Shown here: one piece after another, positions 33,675 through 43,008 of the stretch
How the letters are laid out: each line of letters begins with the position of its first letter
Position numbering within the stretch: the stretch's first letter is position 1
DNA from: JdFR-22 sp964534325
GTDB lineage: Archaea; Halobacteriota; Archaeoglobi; Archaeoglobales; Archaeoglobaceae
DNA length: 64,000 bases
Direction of reading: 5' to 3'
NCBI GenBank assembly: GCA_964534325.1
Contig: CAZHOR010000003.1
Span: 1 to 64,000 of the forward strand
Made by a program: the position numbers and the translations under genes
Notes under the pieces: generated by a model
What the model saw: the letters and a program-made list of their open reading frames with translations, nothing else
Databases searched by the model: none
What the model was told of the DNA's origin: nothing

Positions 33675-35108
33675 ATGTTCCAGATAGCTATAGACAGGGA
33701 TCAGTGCGAGAAATGCCTCAGATGCGTCCGCTACTGCCCCACCGGAGCACTTGACAGAGAAGGGAAGAGGCCGGTAGTTAAGAACCAATCTGAATGTGTG
33801 GGTTGCGGTAATTGTGTTGACGTTTGTCCCGCAGAAGCCATCCAGGTCTCAGGAACATCTGATATGGAGGATAGAGGTATTTGGGGTAGAGCTGTTGTAA
33901 GGGATATCCGGAAGAAAGCTGAAGTGGGAACCTACATAGTGAGGGGCACGGGAGCTACTCGACCTCTCCCCCACTTTGACGAGCTGGTTATTCTACCGGC
34001 TCAGACCTCCAGGCCCTCTATAGATAAGTACCGGGAGCCCTGCAACACTCAGGTAGTTCTGGGAGACCGATATGCAGAAAACCCCCTTGTCATCGACACG
34101 CCCATCATGGGGGCCGCCATGAGCTTTGGTGCGGTCAGCCTGGAGACCAAGGTGGCCATCGCCAAAGGAACCGCCATGTCGGGAACTGCCACCAACACCG
34201 GCGAAGGAGGCATGCATCCGGAGGAAAGAAAACACTCTAAACTCCTCATCGCCCAATATGCCAGCGGGAGGTTCGGAATATCTGCAAGAACTCTTAACAC
34301 CGCTGATGCTGTAGAGATAAAGATAGGACAGGGAGCCAAGGCAGGAATGGGAGGCCACCTCCTGGGAGAAAAGGTTTCGGAAGAGATAGCCCGGATCAGA
34401 GGAATCCCTCCCGGAACCGACGCCCTCTCACCCTCCAGACATATGGACATTATCGGTCCAGAAGACCTTGCCATGAAAATAGAGCAGTTAAGGGAGATCA
34501 CCGACTGGAAGATCCCCATTGCCGTGAAATATTCTGCGGGGAGAGTTACTGATGATGTGAAAATAGCTGCAAAAGCCGGGGCGGATATAGTTGTGGTTGA
34601 CGGCATGCAGGGTGGAACGGGAGCAACTCCCGATGTTGTCGCCGAGCATGCAGGAATACCCACTGTTGGCGCCATCGTTCAGGCAGATGAGGCCTTAAGA
34701 GAGCTGAAATTGAGGAGCGAGGTCAGTCTGGTGGCAGCCGGAGGGATTAGAAGCGGTGCTGATGTGGCCAAAGCTCTGGCCCTCGGTGCTGATGCTGTCC
34801 AGATGGGGACAGGAATGCTCATCGCACTGGGGTGTACGGTGTGCAGGCAGTGCTATCTGGGGAAGTGCCCCATGGGTATCGCCACCCAGGATGAGAAGCT
34901 CCGCAGGAGACTGAAACCCGATAAAGGCAGCATTAAGGTGCACAATTACATCAAGGCCATGACAGAGGAACTCAAAATTCTTACTCAGCAGGCGGGCAAG
35001 ACCGACGTGAGAAACCTGGAGCTGGAGGACTTGAGATCATTGAACATAAACATATCGGCAATAACCGGAACCGACCTCATGGGATGGGATAAACCCTTCA
35101 GGTTTTAA
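33675..35108 (+). CDS. archaeal glutamate synthase, FMN-binding catalytic subunit with ferredoxin domain
   Basis: The 477-residue catalytic subunit combines ammonia with 2-oxoglutarate. Residues 1-60 hold two [4Fe-4S] motifs (CEKCLRCVRYC, CVGCGNCVDVC), so electrons probably come from ferredoxin or a reductase. The FMN barrel follows: PIMGAAMSFGAVS, TNTGEGGMHPEE, VDGMQGGTGATP, GGIRSGADVAKALALGAD. CTVCRQCYLGKC at about 390 is the [3Fe-4S] site. The ferredoxin fusion is usual in archaeal versions. No GltD-type NADPH subunit is nearby. Confidence 0.94.
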   Translation: MFQIAIDRDQCEKCLRCVRYCPTGALDREGKRPVVKNQSECVGCGNCVDVCPAEAIQVSGTSDMEDRGIWGRAVVRDIRKKAEVGTYIVRGTGATRPLPHFDELVILPAQTSRPSIDKYREPCNTQVVLGDRYAENPLVIDTPIMGAAMSFGAVSLETKVAIAKGTAMSGTATNTGEGGMHPEERKHSKLLIAQYASGRFGISARTLNTADAVEIKIGQGAKAGMGGHLLGEKVSEEIARIRGIPPGTDALSPSRHMDIIGPEDLAMKIEQLREITDWKIPIAVKYSAGRVTDDVKIAAKAGADIVVVDGMQGGTGATPDVVAEHAGIPTVGAIVQADEALRELKLRSEVSLVAAGGIRSGADVAKALALGADAVQMGTGMLIALGCTVCRQCYLGKCPMGIATQDEKLRRRLKPDKGSIKVHNYIKAMTEELKILTQQAGKTDVRNLELEDLRSLNINISAITGTDLMGWDKPFRF

Positions 35109-35186
35109 TCCTGTTCAGAGGAAAACAAGCCCATCGATTTTTAAAATAACCTAAAACTTTTTTACTCAATAAATTAAATTCATCTT

Positions 35187-36608
35187 ATGGAAAACATGAC
35201 CTCAATAACCGGCAAAGAAATGATGGTTGTGGACACCAATTGCGAGTATTACGGCCTCTCAAGACTCCAGTTAATGGAGAATGCAGGAAGAGGGCTGGCA
35301 GAAGAAATAATTAAACGCTTTGATAGTGGCAAGGTCACTATCTATGCGGGCTTGGGCAATAATGGGGGAGATGCGTTTGTTGCCGCCCGCTTCCTCCACA
35401 ATTTCGATGTTAAAGTGATGGTTCTTGGGAAAGTATCTGACATTAAATCGGATATTGCCAGAAGAAATGCGGACATATTGAAGAAATGTGGAGTCCCCAT
35501 TACTGAGATCAGGGATTCTACAATGCTCCAGCAGGACGATTCTGATATCATTGTCGATGCCATGCTGGGAACGGGGGTGAGAGGAAAGCTTAGAGAGCCT
35601 TATGCTACTGCTGTGGATCTGATAAATTCCAGTAACGGGTATGTAGTGTCCGTTGATGTCCCCACCGGTCTCGACACTGATACGGGAGATTATTACAACT
35701 TGATAAGATCCGATCTAACTGTCACCTTTCATAAAATGAAATCCGGTCTTAGGAATGCTGGAGAAGTGGTGGTGAAGAGCATTGGGATACCTTCATTCAT
35801 GGAGAAGTTGACAGGTCCCGGAGACGTAAAAAGAACTTATCACCGTTTTTCCGGTGGGCACAAAGGCACCCATGGCAAGATCCTGGTCATTGGAGGGGGG
35901 CCTTATAGTGGTGCTCCCGCATTGACTGCTATGGCAGCCTATGCAGCAGGAGCCGATCTGGTGAATATTGTGGTGCCGGAAACGGTTTATGACATAGTAG
36001 CTTCATTTTCTCCTAACCTGATCGTAAGAAAGGTTAAAGGAGAAGAAATTTCTGTAGAACATATAGAGCAGCTCAAAGAAGTGATGAAGAAATTCCACGT
36101 AGTGGTCATGGGTATGGGCAGTGAGAATATAGGGGAGTTCTCACAAGAGTTCCTCAAATACACTAATAAGGCGGTACTGGATGCTGGAGCCCTGATAACA
36201 CAAGTTCCGGAGGGTTGTGAGTGTATTATGACCCCACACTCTACGGAGTTCACGAATACCTTTGGATACAAGTTTGAGGGTGAAAAAGATGTAAAAAAAG
36301 CTGCCCAGAGCTCTGGAGCCACCATATTGCTTAAATCCGTTGAGGACGTTATCTCGGATGGGGAGAAGGTCAAAGTAAATAGAGCGGGAAATGCGGGCAT
36401 GACCGTGGGGGGGACCGGCGACCTCCTCGCGGGAGTTGCCGGAGCGTTTCTCTCACTCGATGAACCGTTCTGGAGCGCCTCAAGCGCTGCATATATAAAT
36501 GGAAGAGCTGGAGATATACTAATGGAAAAGGTGGGATATAATTATACTGCGATGGACATGCTTTCCGGTATTTCAATGGCTATTAAGGAGTCGATGGACT
36601 TTGAATAG
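35187..36608 (+). CDS. nnr: bifunctional NAD(P)HX epimerase / dehydratase
   Basis: Repairs hydrated NAD(P)H. The 473-residue fusion has an N-terminal YjeF/NnrE epimerase domain (1-210; LQLMENAGRGLAE, AGLGNNGGDAFVAARFL, DAMLGTGVRG) and a C-terminal NnrD dehydratase domain of the ribokinase-like fold (from about 225: HKGTHGKILVIGGG, GALTAMAAYAAGAD-like segment, and the signature AGMTVGGTGDLLAGV). Both halves are intact. Its 3' end overlaps the next gene by 8 nt. Confidence 0.95.
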   Translation: MENMTSITGKEMMVVDTNCEYYGLSRLQLMENAGRGLAEEIIKRFDSGKVTIYAGLGNNGGDAFVAARFLHNFDVKVMVLGKVSDIKSDIARRNADILKKCGVPITEIRDSTMLQQDDSDIIVDAMLGTGVRGKLREPYATAVDLINSSNGYVVSVDVPTGLDTDTGDYYNLIRSDLTVTFHKMKSGLRNAGEVVVKSIGIPSFMEKLTGPGDVKRTYHRFSGGHKGTHGKILVIGGGPYSGAPALTAMAAYAAGADLVNIVVPETVYDIVASFSPNLIVRKVKGEEISVEHIEQLKEVMKKFHVVVMGMGSENIGEFSQEFLKYTNKAVLDAGALITQVPEGCECIMTPHSTEFTNTFGYKFEGEKDVKKAAQSSGATILLKSVEDVISDGEKVKVNRAGNAGMTVGGTGDLLAGVAGAFLSLDEPFWSASSAAYINGRAGDILMEKVGYNYTAMDMLSGISMAIKESMDFE

Positions 36609-37485
36609 TTCAATTAAACCCCAAAATAACTCAAACTCGGATTCAAGGCTAAGATTTGGCTGTAGAGCTGTTCTCATTGCGTTGGTTATCCTGGCAACTG
36701 TTAAAGTAGGGGGAGCTGCTGTGGTTCACGGCACCGTTTACTCTTGGGAGACCTTGGAGCCATTACCCAAAACAGAGATCATTGTCAATACTACGCCTGA
36801 ACAGCACATGATCTCTGAAGACGGTACCTACGAAATAAACCTCTCCACAGGCACTTACAGTCTGGAGGCAGTCTATTACCGGCAAGGTAGCGTAGAATTA
36901 TATGCCCAGAAAAATATAACCATTGAAAGGGGAGGGGACTATAAAATAGACCTCATTCTATTCCCACCGCTCTCTGATATAAGTCCTGAAGAGCCGGAAG
37001 ACCTCAATTTCTCCGTAGACGAGGATAACCAAACCGTTGGGGCTGGTGGGGATGGCACTGAGGGGGACAGTGGAGAGACTAATGTTTTTGATCTCCTGTT
37101 ACCTGTTATTTTGGTAATCCTTCTTGTTGGGGGTTCTTCTGCATATATCGTTGTGAGGAAAAAGCGGTTTGGACCCGCAGAAGAAGATTCAAGTGAAAGA
37201 AAAAGTGAAAGTGAGCCATACACCGTCAAGGAGCCGGAGGACTCTAAGGAACCATTAGAGGAACCTGCCGAATTTGAGGAGCTTCCTGAGGATCTCCAAG
37301 AGGCATTATCCATTATAAGGAAAGAGGGCGGTAGGATAACCCAGAAGAACTTGAGAAAGAAGATGGGCTACTCGGAAGCCAAGATGAGTCTGGTCATAGC
37401 CGACCTGGAGAGGAGGAATATCGTGGAGAAGGTTAAGAAAGGTAGAGGAAATATTATCTTCTTAAAGGACTCGGAAAACCTGTGA
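36601..37485 (+). CDS. membrane-spanning transcription regulator with extracellular CarboxypepD_reg-like domain
   Basis: A 294-residue one-component transmembrane regulator. A signal-like helix (24-42) leads to an outside beta-sandwich domain (about 43-125; VVHGTVYSWETLEPLPKTEI). A membrane helix lies at about 165-186, followed by a Glu/Ser-rich cytoplasmic linker and a C-terminal winged helix (about 230-294; LSIIRKEGGRITQKNLRKKM, then IADLERRNIVEKVKKGRG). This topology is known in several euryarchaea, with signal and target usually unknown. The start is TTG with AAGGAG ten bases upstream, overlapping the nnr gene. It lies just before the che operon but a 198-nt gap separates them. Confidence 0.78.
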   Translation: MNSSIKPQNNSNSDSRLRFGCRAVLIALVILATVKVGGAAVVHGTVYSWETLEPLPKTEIIVNTTPEQHMISEDGTYEINLSTGTYSLEAVYYRQGSVELYAQKNITIERGGDYKIDLILFPPLSDISPEEPEDLNFSVDEDNQTVGAGGDGTEGDSGETNVFDLLLPVILVILLVGGSSAYIVVRKKRFGPAEEDSSERKSESEPYTVKEPEDSKEPLEEPAEFEELPEDLQEALSIIRKEGGRITQKNLRKKMGYSEAKMSLVIADLERRNIVEKVKKGRGNIIFLKDSENL

Positions 37486-37683
37486 TGGCAATTTACGGGT
37501 ATCAAGAAGTTTAAAAACATTTTATTAGTATCAACCACTTAAGCGCTTTTATTTAAAGTTTAGAACCCACATCATCAAAATTTTGTACTTTAATAATGAT
37601 CATCTATCTTGCCCACAACTATCTTATAAATTCAAAAACTTAATATACTCTTATGATGATTGTTATTGTAAGGATGTGTTAAT

Positions 37684-38049
37684 ATGGTGGTCAAAATACT
37701 GGTGGTTGACGACTCCCAATTCATGAGAAAACTATTGAGACGAATTCTGGAATCCAACTCGGGCTACACTATTGTCGGAGAAGCCGAAAATGGTGTCGAG
37801 GCAGTACAAAAAGCATCGGAGCTCAAACCGGATGTTATTATGATGGATATTGTTATGCCGGTGAAGGATGGGATCGCAGCCACAGCTGAAATAAAAGGCT
37901 CAAATTCTGGGTTCAAAGTAGTGATGTGCACTTCTGTAGGACAGGAAGAAAAGATGAAGCAAGCAATCAAGGCAGGGGCCGATGGCTACATCACCAAACC
38001 GTTCCAGGGTCCAAAGGTTGTTGAAGCGATTCAGGGCGTCATTGGTTGA
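37684..38049 (+). CDS. cheY: chemotaxis response regulator CheY
   Basis: A stand-alone receiver of 121 residues that, when phosphorylated by CheA, signals to the archaellum motor. It shows the acidic pair VVDDS, phospho-acceptor D57 in MMDIVMP, the Thr/Ser of CTSVGQ and Lys of ITKPFQG. AAGGATG forms a ribosome site before the ATG. It opens the che operon; an AT-rich promoter with a TATA-like TTAATATACT lies about 45 nt upstream. Confidence 0.96.
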   Translation: MVVKILVVDDSQFMRKLLRRILESNSGYTIVGEAENGVEAVQKASELKPDVIMMDIVMPVKDGIAATAEIKGSNSGFKVVMCTSVGQEEKMKQAIKAGADGYITKPFQGPKVVEAIQGVIG

Positions 38050-38073
38050 TCACACGTTTAAGGGGGCTTTATC

Positions 38074-39105
38074 ATTATCAGGACTTTAGTGGTTGACGAC
38101 TCCAAGTTCATGCGGACTATTATATCGGACATCCTCAATTCAGACCCTGAGATTGAGGTTATTGGGGAAGCCGAAGATGGGAACAGGGCCATTGAGCTAA
38201 CGAACTTATTGAAACCCGATGTAGTCACCATGGATGTGGAAATGCCCAAAATGGACGGTATAACCGCCCTTAAAGAAATAACCAGATCAATAAACCACCC
38301 TGTCGTAGTGATGCTCAGTGCAAAAACCCAGGATGGCGCGGATGCAACTCTGGAAGCACTTGAGCGGGGAGCGGTCGATTTCATTCCCAAACCTTCAGGA
38401 ACTATCTCCCCCGATTTGAGAAGGGATGGAATAGAGATAATTGAGAAGGTGAAAACTGCGGTCAAAGCTAACTTGCCCCCTTCGGCAGAGATAAAACCCG
38501 TTAAAGAAAGAGTTAAGCCTCTGGAGAAGTTGCTGGTGATAGGAGCGTCAACTGGCGGCCCCCCCATGGTGGAAAAAATATTATCCAAACTTCCATTATC
38601 TGCAAAATTCAGGATTGTTGTCGTCCAGCACATGCCCAAGGAGTTCACTCTAAGGTTCTCCAATAGATTGGACTCCATCTCCGAATACTCTGTTAAGGAG
38701 GCGGAAGATGGTGATAAGGTTGAGCCCGGTTGTGCTCTGGTTGCCCCCGGAGATTATCACTTGATTCTGGAAAAAGGCAATAACGGAATTTTTGTTAGGC
38801 TGAACCAAGACGCCCCCATAAACAACGTTCGCCCTTCTGTGGAGCCGACTCTGATATCTGCCTCCAGAGTTGATGGAGCGAATACCATTGCGGTTATACT
38901 TACCGGAATGGGAAAAGATGGCCAGGTGGGAGTTCAATTCGTCAAAAAATCGGGCGGAAAAGTTATTGCTCAGAACAAAGAAAGTTCAGTAGTTTTTGGA
39001 ATGCCTAAAAGGGCCATAGAAACAGGATGTGTGGATGTAGTGGCCGATATTTCGGGTATTGTTGATAACATCATCAAAATCGCGGGTGATGGTAATGGAC
39101 GATGA
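38074..39105 (+). CDS. cheB: CheB receptor methylesterase/deamidase, apparent ATT start
   Basis: CheB removes methyl groups from receptor glutamates. Domains: receiver (acidic pair VVDDS, phospho-Asp D54 in TMDVEMP) and C-terminal esterase with GASTGGP (Ser), QHMPKEF (His) and GMGKDG (Asp). No ATG, GTG or TTG lies between an in-frame TAA (38059) and GTG 38089; starting there would lose the first receiver strand (MIRTLVVDD). An ATT at 38074 gives that strand exactly, with GGGGG seven bases upstream. I therefore list the ATT start. If annotated conventionally the gene is 38089-39105. Confidence 0.93.
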   Translation: MIRTLVVDDSKFMRTIISDILNSDPEIEVIGEAEDGNRAIELTNLLKPDVVTMDVEMPKMDGITALKEITRSINHPVVVMLSAKTQDGADATLEALERGAVDFIPKPSGTISPDLRRDGIEIIEKVKTAVKANLPPSAEIKPVKERVKPLEKLLVIGASTGGPPMVEKILSKLPLSAKFRIVVVQHMPKEFTLRFSNRLDSISEYSVKEAEDGDKVEPGCALVAPGDYHLILEKGNNGIFVRLNQDAPINNVRPSVEPTLISASRVDGANTIAVILTGMGKDGQVGVQFVKKSGGKVIAQNKESSVVFGMPKRAIETGCVDVVADISGIVDNIIKIAGDGNGR

Positions 39106-41206
39106 ATACATCGAAGTTTTTGTAGAAGAAAGCAAAAGTCTGCTCACGGACCTGAACAATCTGCTTCTGGAGCTGGAAGAAGAACCCCATAATGTGGATG
39201 TAATGACCTCTATTTTCCGCAATGCCCACACCTTGAAAGGAAACAGTGCTGCAATGGGATTTGAAAACCTGTCCGAGACAGCCCACGCCATCGAAGACCT
39301 TCTGGATGCTCTTAGACAGGGTAAAACCAAAATGGACAACCAGATAATGAACCTCATCTTTGAAGGAGTTGACATGATAGAATTGCTTCTGGGTGAGATC
39401 GTGGAATCGGGAACGACCAGCACTCAACCCAGTGAACTCATCAACAGGATAAGAGGAAGGTTAGAAGGTCAGGATGAAGAGCGGGAAGAGCAGGGAGAGC
39501 AGGCGGGTTATGACTCAACTCATCAAGAACCTCATACTTCTCATACTCCTCAAAATTCAAAGGACCACTATGAACCCGCTGGTTCCGCATCTGGAAGTCA
39601 TGAAGTTGAAGTCTCTGAGCAAGAAGCCGATGATTATGGCCCGCAGGAGAGGGTCAGGTTAAAGGTGAAGGTAAATCCTGATTCCCAGATGAAGGGAATA
39701 GATGCCATGCTCATTATCAAGAATATTGAAGAAGTCGCGGAAATGGTCAGCGCAAATCCGTCTGTCAACCACATAGAAGATGGGGATTTTGAAGACTGGT
39801 TCGAAGTCGTTCTGAGGGGGAGTGTGGAAACAGTCCAGCAAATGGTGGGCAAAATTCCTCAGATCAAGGAATACAAACTGGATGTACAGGAGCAGTCCCA
39901 AGAAGAGAGCGACAAAGAGAACTTTGAGGAAACAGAATATACAGAAAGAACAGAAAAAGGATCAGAAGAACCACAGGCCCGGCAAGAACAGAAGCCGTCC
40001 ACAGCCGCAGCCACTGAAACGGCCACATCTACTACCGCGAATGCGAATGCCAGGGCAAAGATGAAGTCGCAGGATATTCAGTCCATACGCATCGGTATCC
40101 ACAAGCTAGATGAATTGATGAACATGGTCGAAGAACTGGTGGTCAGGAAGCTGAAGCTGGAGAACTCTCTTTCTCAAGAGGCTAAGAAGAGCGTAGGAGA
40201 TGAATTCTCCACTTTTGAGAGGATCCTCAGCAGGCTGCAGGATACTGTAATGGATTTGAGGCTGATACCTCTCAAGTACGTGGTCGATCGCTTACCCCGT
40301 GTGGTCAGAGACCTGTCCAAGTCCTTAGGAAAGGAGATCGATTTTGAGATTGAGGGCAAGGAAGTGACCGTGGATAGAACCGTTCTGGATAAGATACAGG
40401 ACCCTCTGATACACATAGTGAGGAACTCTGTGGACCACGGAATTGAGACTCCAGAGGTTAGGGAACAGGCCGGGAAGGATAGAGCAGGCAAACTGACTTT
40501 ATCTGCCTCTAAACTTAAAGACCACGTGCTTATAGAGATAAAAGACGATGGAAAAGGTCTTGACCCGGACAAGATAAAGCAAAAAGCCATTGATAACGGC
40601 TTGATCTCTAAAGAAGAGGCAGAGGAGTTGTCCCATAGTGAAGTCTATAATCTCATTCTTATGCCCGGTTTCAGCACGGCTGAGCAGGTAACCGATGTAT
40701 CTGGGAGAGGAGTGGGAACCGATATAATCCAGAACACGGTCAAATCACTGGGCGGCTCGGTCGAAGTTGACTCTCAAAAAGGAAAGGGAACCACTTTCAG
40801 GCTTCGATTGCCCCTCTCCATGGCGATCAGTCAGATATTGCTGGTCAAAGTTAAGGATGAGAAATACGGGATACCCATAAAAGATATCCTCAAAGTTGAG
40901 CCAGTTGATAAGTGTGAAATAAGGTATGCTGGCGGCAATGACCAGCTGGTAATGGAAGATAACATAATACCCATAATACATCTTAAAAGAGCTTTAGGAG
41001 TTGATTACAACTCCAACAGCGAAAAAATGATCGTTATTGTCTCATCTGTTGACAAGAAGTTCGCATTAGCATGTGACTCTGTTTTGGACCAGAAAGAGGT
41101 AGTAGTGAAGTCTCTGGGCATGCTCAAAAGTGTAGAGGGCATTTCGGGGATCTCCATTTTGGGTGAAGGAGAAGTAGTGCCCATACTCGATATAAACTCG
41201 CTTTAG
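39095..41206 (+). CDS. cheA: chemotaxis histidine kinase CheA
   Basis: CheA (703 residues) autophosphorylates and passes phosphate to CheY and CheB. Domains: HPt with H45 (NAHTLKGNSA); a P2-like ferredoxin-fold region at about 185-270 with low-complexity acidic linkers on both sides; the dimerisation helices (about 325-400); the ATPase with HIVRNSVDHGIE, DDGKGLD, GRGVGTD; and a C-terminal CheW-like domain. The ATG at 39095 overlaps the cheB stop by 11 nt; a longer frame from 39059 lacks family sequence. A GGTGAT site precedes it. Confidence 0.96.
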   Translation: MDDEYIEVFVEESKSLLTDLNNLLLELEEEPHNVDVMTSIFRNAHTLKGNSAAMGFENLSETAHAIEDLLDALRQGKTKMDNQIMNLIFEGVDMIELLLGEIVESGTTSTQPSELINRIRGRLEGQDEEREEQGEQAGYDSTHQEPHTSHTPQNSKDHYEPAGSASGSHEVEVSEQEADDYGPQERVRLKVKVNPDSQMKGIDAMLIIKNIEEVAEMVSANPSVNHIEDGDFEDWFEVVLRGSVETVQQMVGKIPQIKEYKLDVQEQSQEESDKENFEETEYTERTEKGSEEPQARQEQKPSTAAATETATSTTANANARAKMKSQDIQSIRIGIHKLDELMNMVEELVVRKLKLENSLSQEAKKSVGDEFSTFERILSRLQDTVMDLRLIPLKYVVDRLPRVVRDLSKSLGKEIDFEIEGKEVTVDRTVLDKIQDPLIHIVRNSVDHGIETPEVREQAGKDRAGKLTLSASKLKDHVLIEIKDDGKGLDPDKIKQKAIDNGLISKEEAEELSHSEVYNLILMPGFSTAEQVTDVSGRGVGTDIIQNTVKSLGGSVEVDSQKGKGTTFRLRLPLSMAISQILLVKVKDEKYGIPIKDILKVEPVDKCEIRYAGGNDQLVMEDNIIPIIHLKRALGVDYNSNSEKMIVIVSSVDKKFALACDSVLDQKEVVVKSLGMLKSVEGISGISILGEGEVVPILDINSL

Positions 41207-41219
41207 GAGGTGAATTTAG

Positions 41220-41810
41220 GTGAGAGTTGATCTTAACAAATTAAATGAATTGAATCGGATGGCAAAGAAAGGAGCCACAAATGTGGCCCACAACTTGACC
41301 CAGATGCTGGGGATAGATGTGGAGATGAGCGTTACCAGAATAGAGTTCGTCAGCCTTCCCGACATCCCTGAGACCATCGGCGACCAGGAAGTGGTGGGAG
41401 TGTATCTGACGTTCAACGGAACCCCATCAGGATATCTGCTCGCTTTATTTCCCACCAGTAGTGCAAAGAAGGTTGTCAGTCTCCTTTTAGAAGGGATCGA
41501 AGAGAACGAATCTGACAGCTTTTCGGATATGGATATCTCTGCCATAAGCGAAGTGGGGAACATAATAACCAGCTCTTTCATAGACGGATGGGCTGATTTC
41601 CTTAAAACAGAAATCAATATCTCTACCCCACAGACAGTACACGATATCGGGTCGGCAGTGATAGACCCATTGCTCATTCAAGTTGCTCAGGACTACGATA
41701 ACGCTTTCCTGTTCAACAGCTTGATACACACTAAGAATAACGATATTAGTTGCGAATTATTTGTAATTCCGGAGATTACCAGGCTCATGGAAGCAGTTGA
41801 AAACATATGA
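41220..41810 (+). CDS. cheC: CheC-family CheY-P phosphatase
   Basis: A 196-residue regulator that dephosphorylates CheY-P and, in complex with CheD, tunes adaptation. The second active-site motif is perfect: S107-x3-E111-x2-N114-x22-P137. The first, N-terminal copy is altered (KKGATNVAHN: the expected Glu is Gly), so only one site should be active. The start is GTG with AGGAGGTGA six bases upstream. The stop overlaps cheD by 4 nt. Confidence 0.94.
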   Translation: MRVDLNKLNELNRMAKKGATNVAHNLTQMLGIDVEMSVTRIEFVSLPDIPETIGDQEVVGVYLTFNGTPSGYLLALFPTSSAKKVVSLLLEGIEENESDSFSDMDISAISEVGNIITSSFIDGWADFLKTEINISTPQTVHDIGSAVIDPLLIQVAQDYDNAFLFNSLIHTKNNDISCELFVIPEITRLMEAVENI

Positions 41811-42271
41811 ATTCGATCAGAGTTAGGATGGGGGACTACTTGGTGTCCAACAGTAAAAAAATTCTGATTACTACTGTAGGCTCTTGCGTAGCCATAGGGC
41901 TGTCAGACGGGAATGGCATTGGAGGGTTGGCCCACATAATGCTGCCGGAGTATGACGGAAAGACCGAGCTGATCGGGAAATATGCGGACACAGCGATCCC
42001 CGCTATGGTGGAAGAGATGAGGCAGTACAGCTCCGATGATAACGGCTTTAAGGCCAAAATAGCGGGAGGAGCCCAGATGTTCAGCTTCCCCTCTCCAACC
42101 ACGTCCATAGGCCAGAGGAATGTCCAGAAGGTAAAGGAAGTGCTGGAAGAGATGGGCATTACGGTCGAAGGAAAAGATGTAGGTAAAAACCACGGGAGAA
42201 CTGTTGAGTTCTACATAGCAGAGGGCAAAATGCTGATCAAACAATCGAACAAAGTGATCCTGGAATTATGA
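41807..42271 (+). CDS. cheD: CheD receptor glutamine deamidase
   Basis: CheD deamidates receptor glutamines and interacts with CheC. The 154-residue protein has the catalytic C27 in TTVGSCVAIGL and H43 in GGLAHIMLP, plus the conserved KIAGGAQMF segment and NVQKVKEVLEE. It overlaps cheC and cheR by 4 nt each (ATGA junctions), showing a tight operon. Confidence 0.95.
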   Translation: MNSIRVRMGDYLVSNSKKILITTVGSCVAIGLSDGNGIGGLAHIMLPEYDGKTELIGKYADTAIPAMVEEMRQYSSDDNGFKAKIAGGAQMFSFPSPTTSIGQRNVQKVKEVLEEMGITVEGKDVGKNHGRTVEFYIAEGKMLIKQSNKVILEL

Positions 42272-43008
42272 CCATGGCCCTCCTAAGTTATGTTAAGTCG
42301 GATCTGGGGCTCAGAGCCTATAAAGACAGTTACCTCATGCGTAGACTGCGGGCCAGAATGGTGAGGAAGGGCATCGAGACTGAGGAGGATTATCTGAGCG
42401 TTCTTAAGAGAGATAAGAAGGAATTGAAGGCCCTTAAGGATTCTTTAAGTATTAATGTCACCAATTTTTTCCGCAATCCTGAGGTGTGGGATAGGCTTAA
42501 GGAGCTGTTGAGGGATAAGAAAGAGCTCAAAGTATGGAGTGCAGCGTGTGCCGATGGTAGGGAACCTTATTCTCTGGCAATAATCTCCTACCAGACCGGA
42601 GTGGAAATGAACATCATCGCTACGGACATAAACACAGATGCTCTCCAGAAAGGGAAGGACGGAACTTTCTCCAATATCGAGGAAGACCTCTACTATCTGA
42701 AAAATGTTCACAGGTATTTCAGGTTCGTGGACGGCAAGTATGTTGTAAAACCCTTCTTGAAGAATAATATAAAGTTCGTCACCCACGATATAATAAATAG
42801 CCCTCCACCCGCAAAAGATTTTGATCTGGTCTTATGCAGAAATTTTTTGATCTATATAGAGCCGGAGAACAAGTCGATTGTATCCGAACACCTTGCGGAA
42901 TCAATGAAGAAAGGAGCATTACTTGTTCTGGGGAAAACTGAGACCTTACCTATAGAGAAGAAATTTGAGGCAGTCGATAGAGTAAATAAAATATTCAGGA
43001 GGATATAA
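42268..43008 (+). CDS. cheR: CheR receptor methyltransferase
   Basis: CheR methylates receptor glutamates with S-adenosylmethionine. The 246-residue protein has the N-terminal helical domain (LRAYKDSYLMRRLRARM), then INVTNFFRNPEVWD, the SAM-binding VWSAACADGREPYSLAI and DLVLCRNFLIYI. Full length. Its stop overlaps the next ATG by one base. Confidence 0.95.
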   Translation: MTMALLSYVKSDLGLRAYKDSYLMRRLRARMVRKGIETEEDYLSVLKRDKKELKALKDSLSINVTNFFRNPEVWDRLKELLRDKKELKVWSAACADGREPYSLAIISYQTGVEMNIIATDINTDALQKGKDGTFSNIEEDLYYLKNVHRYFRFVDGKYVVKPFLKNNIKFVTHDIINSPPPAKDFDLVLCRNFLIYIEPENKSIVSEHLAESMKKGALLVLGKTETLPIEKKFEAVDRVNKIFRRI

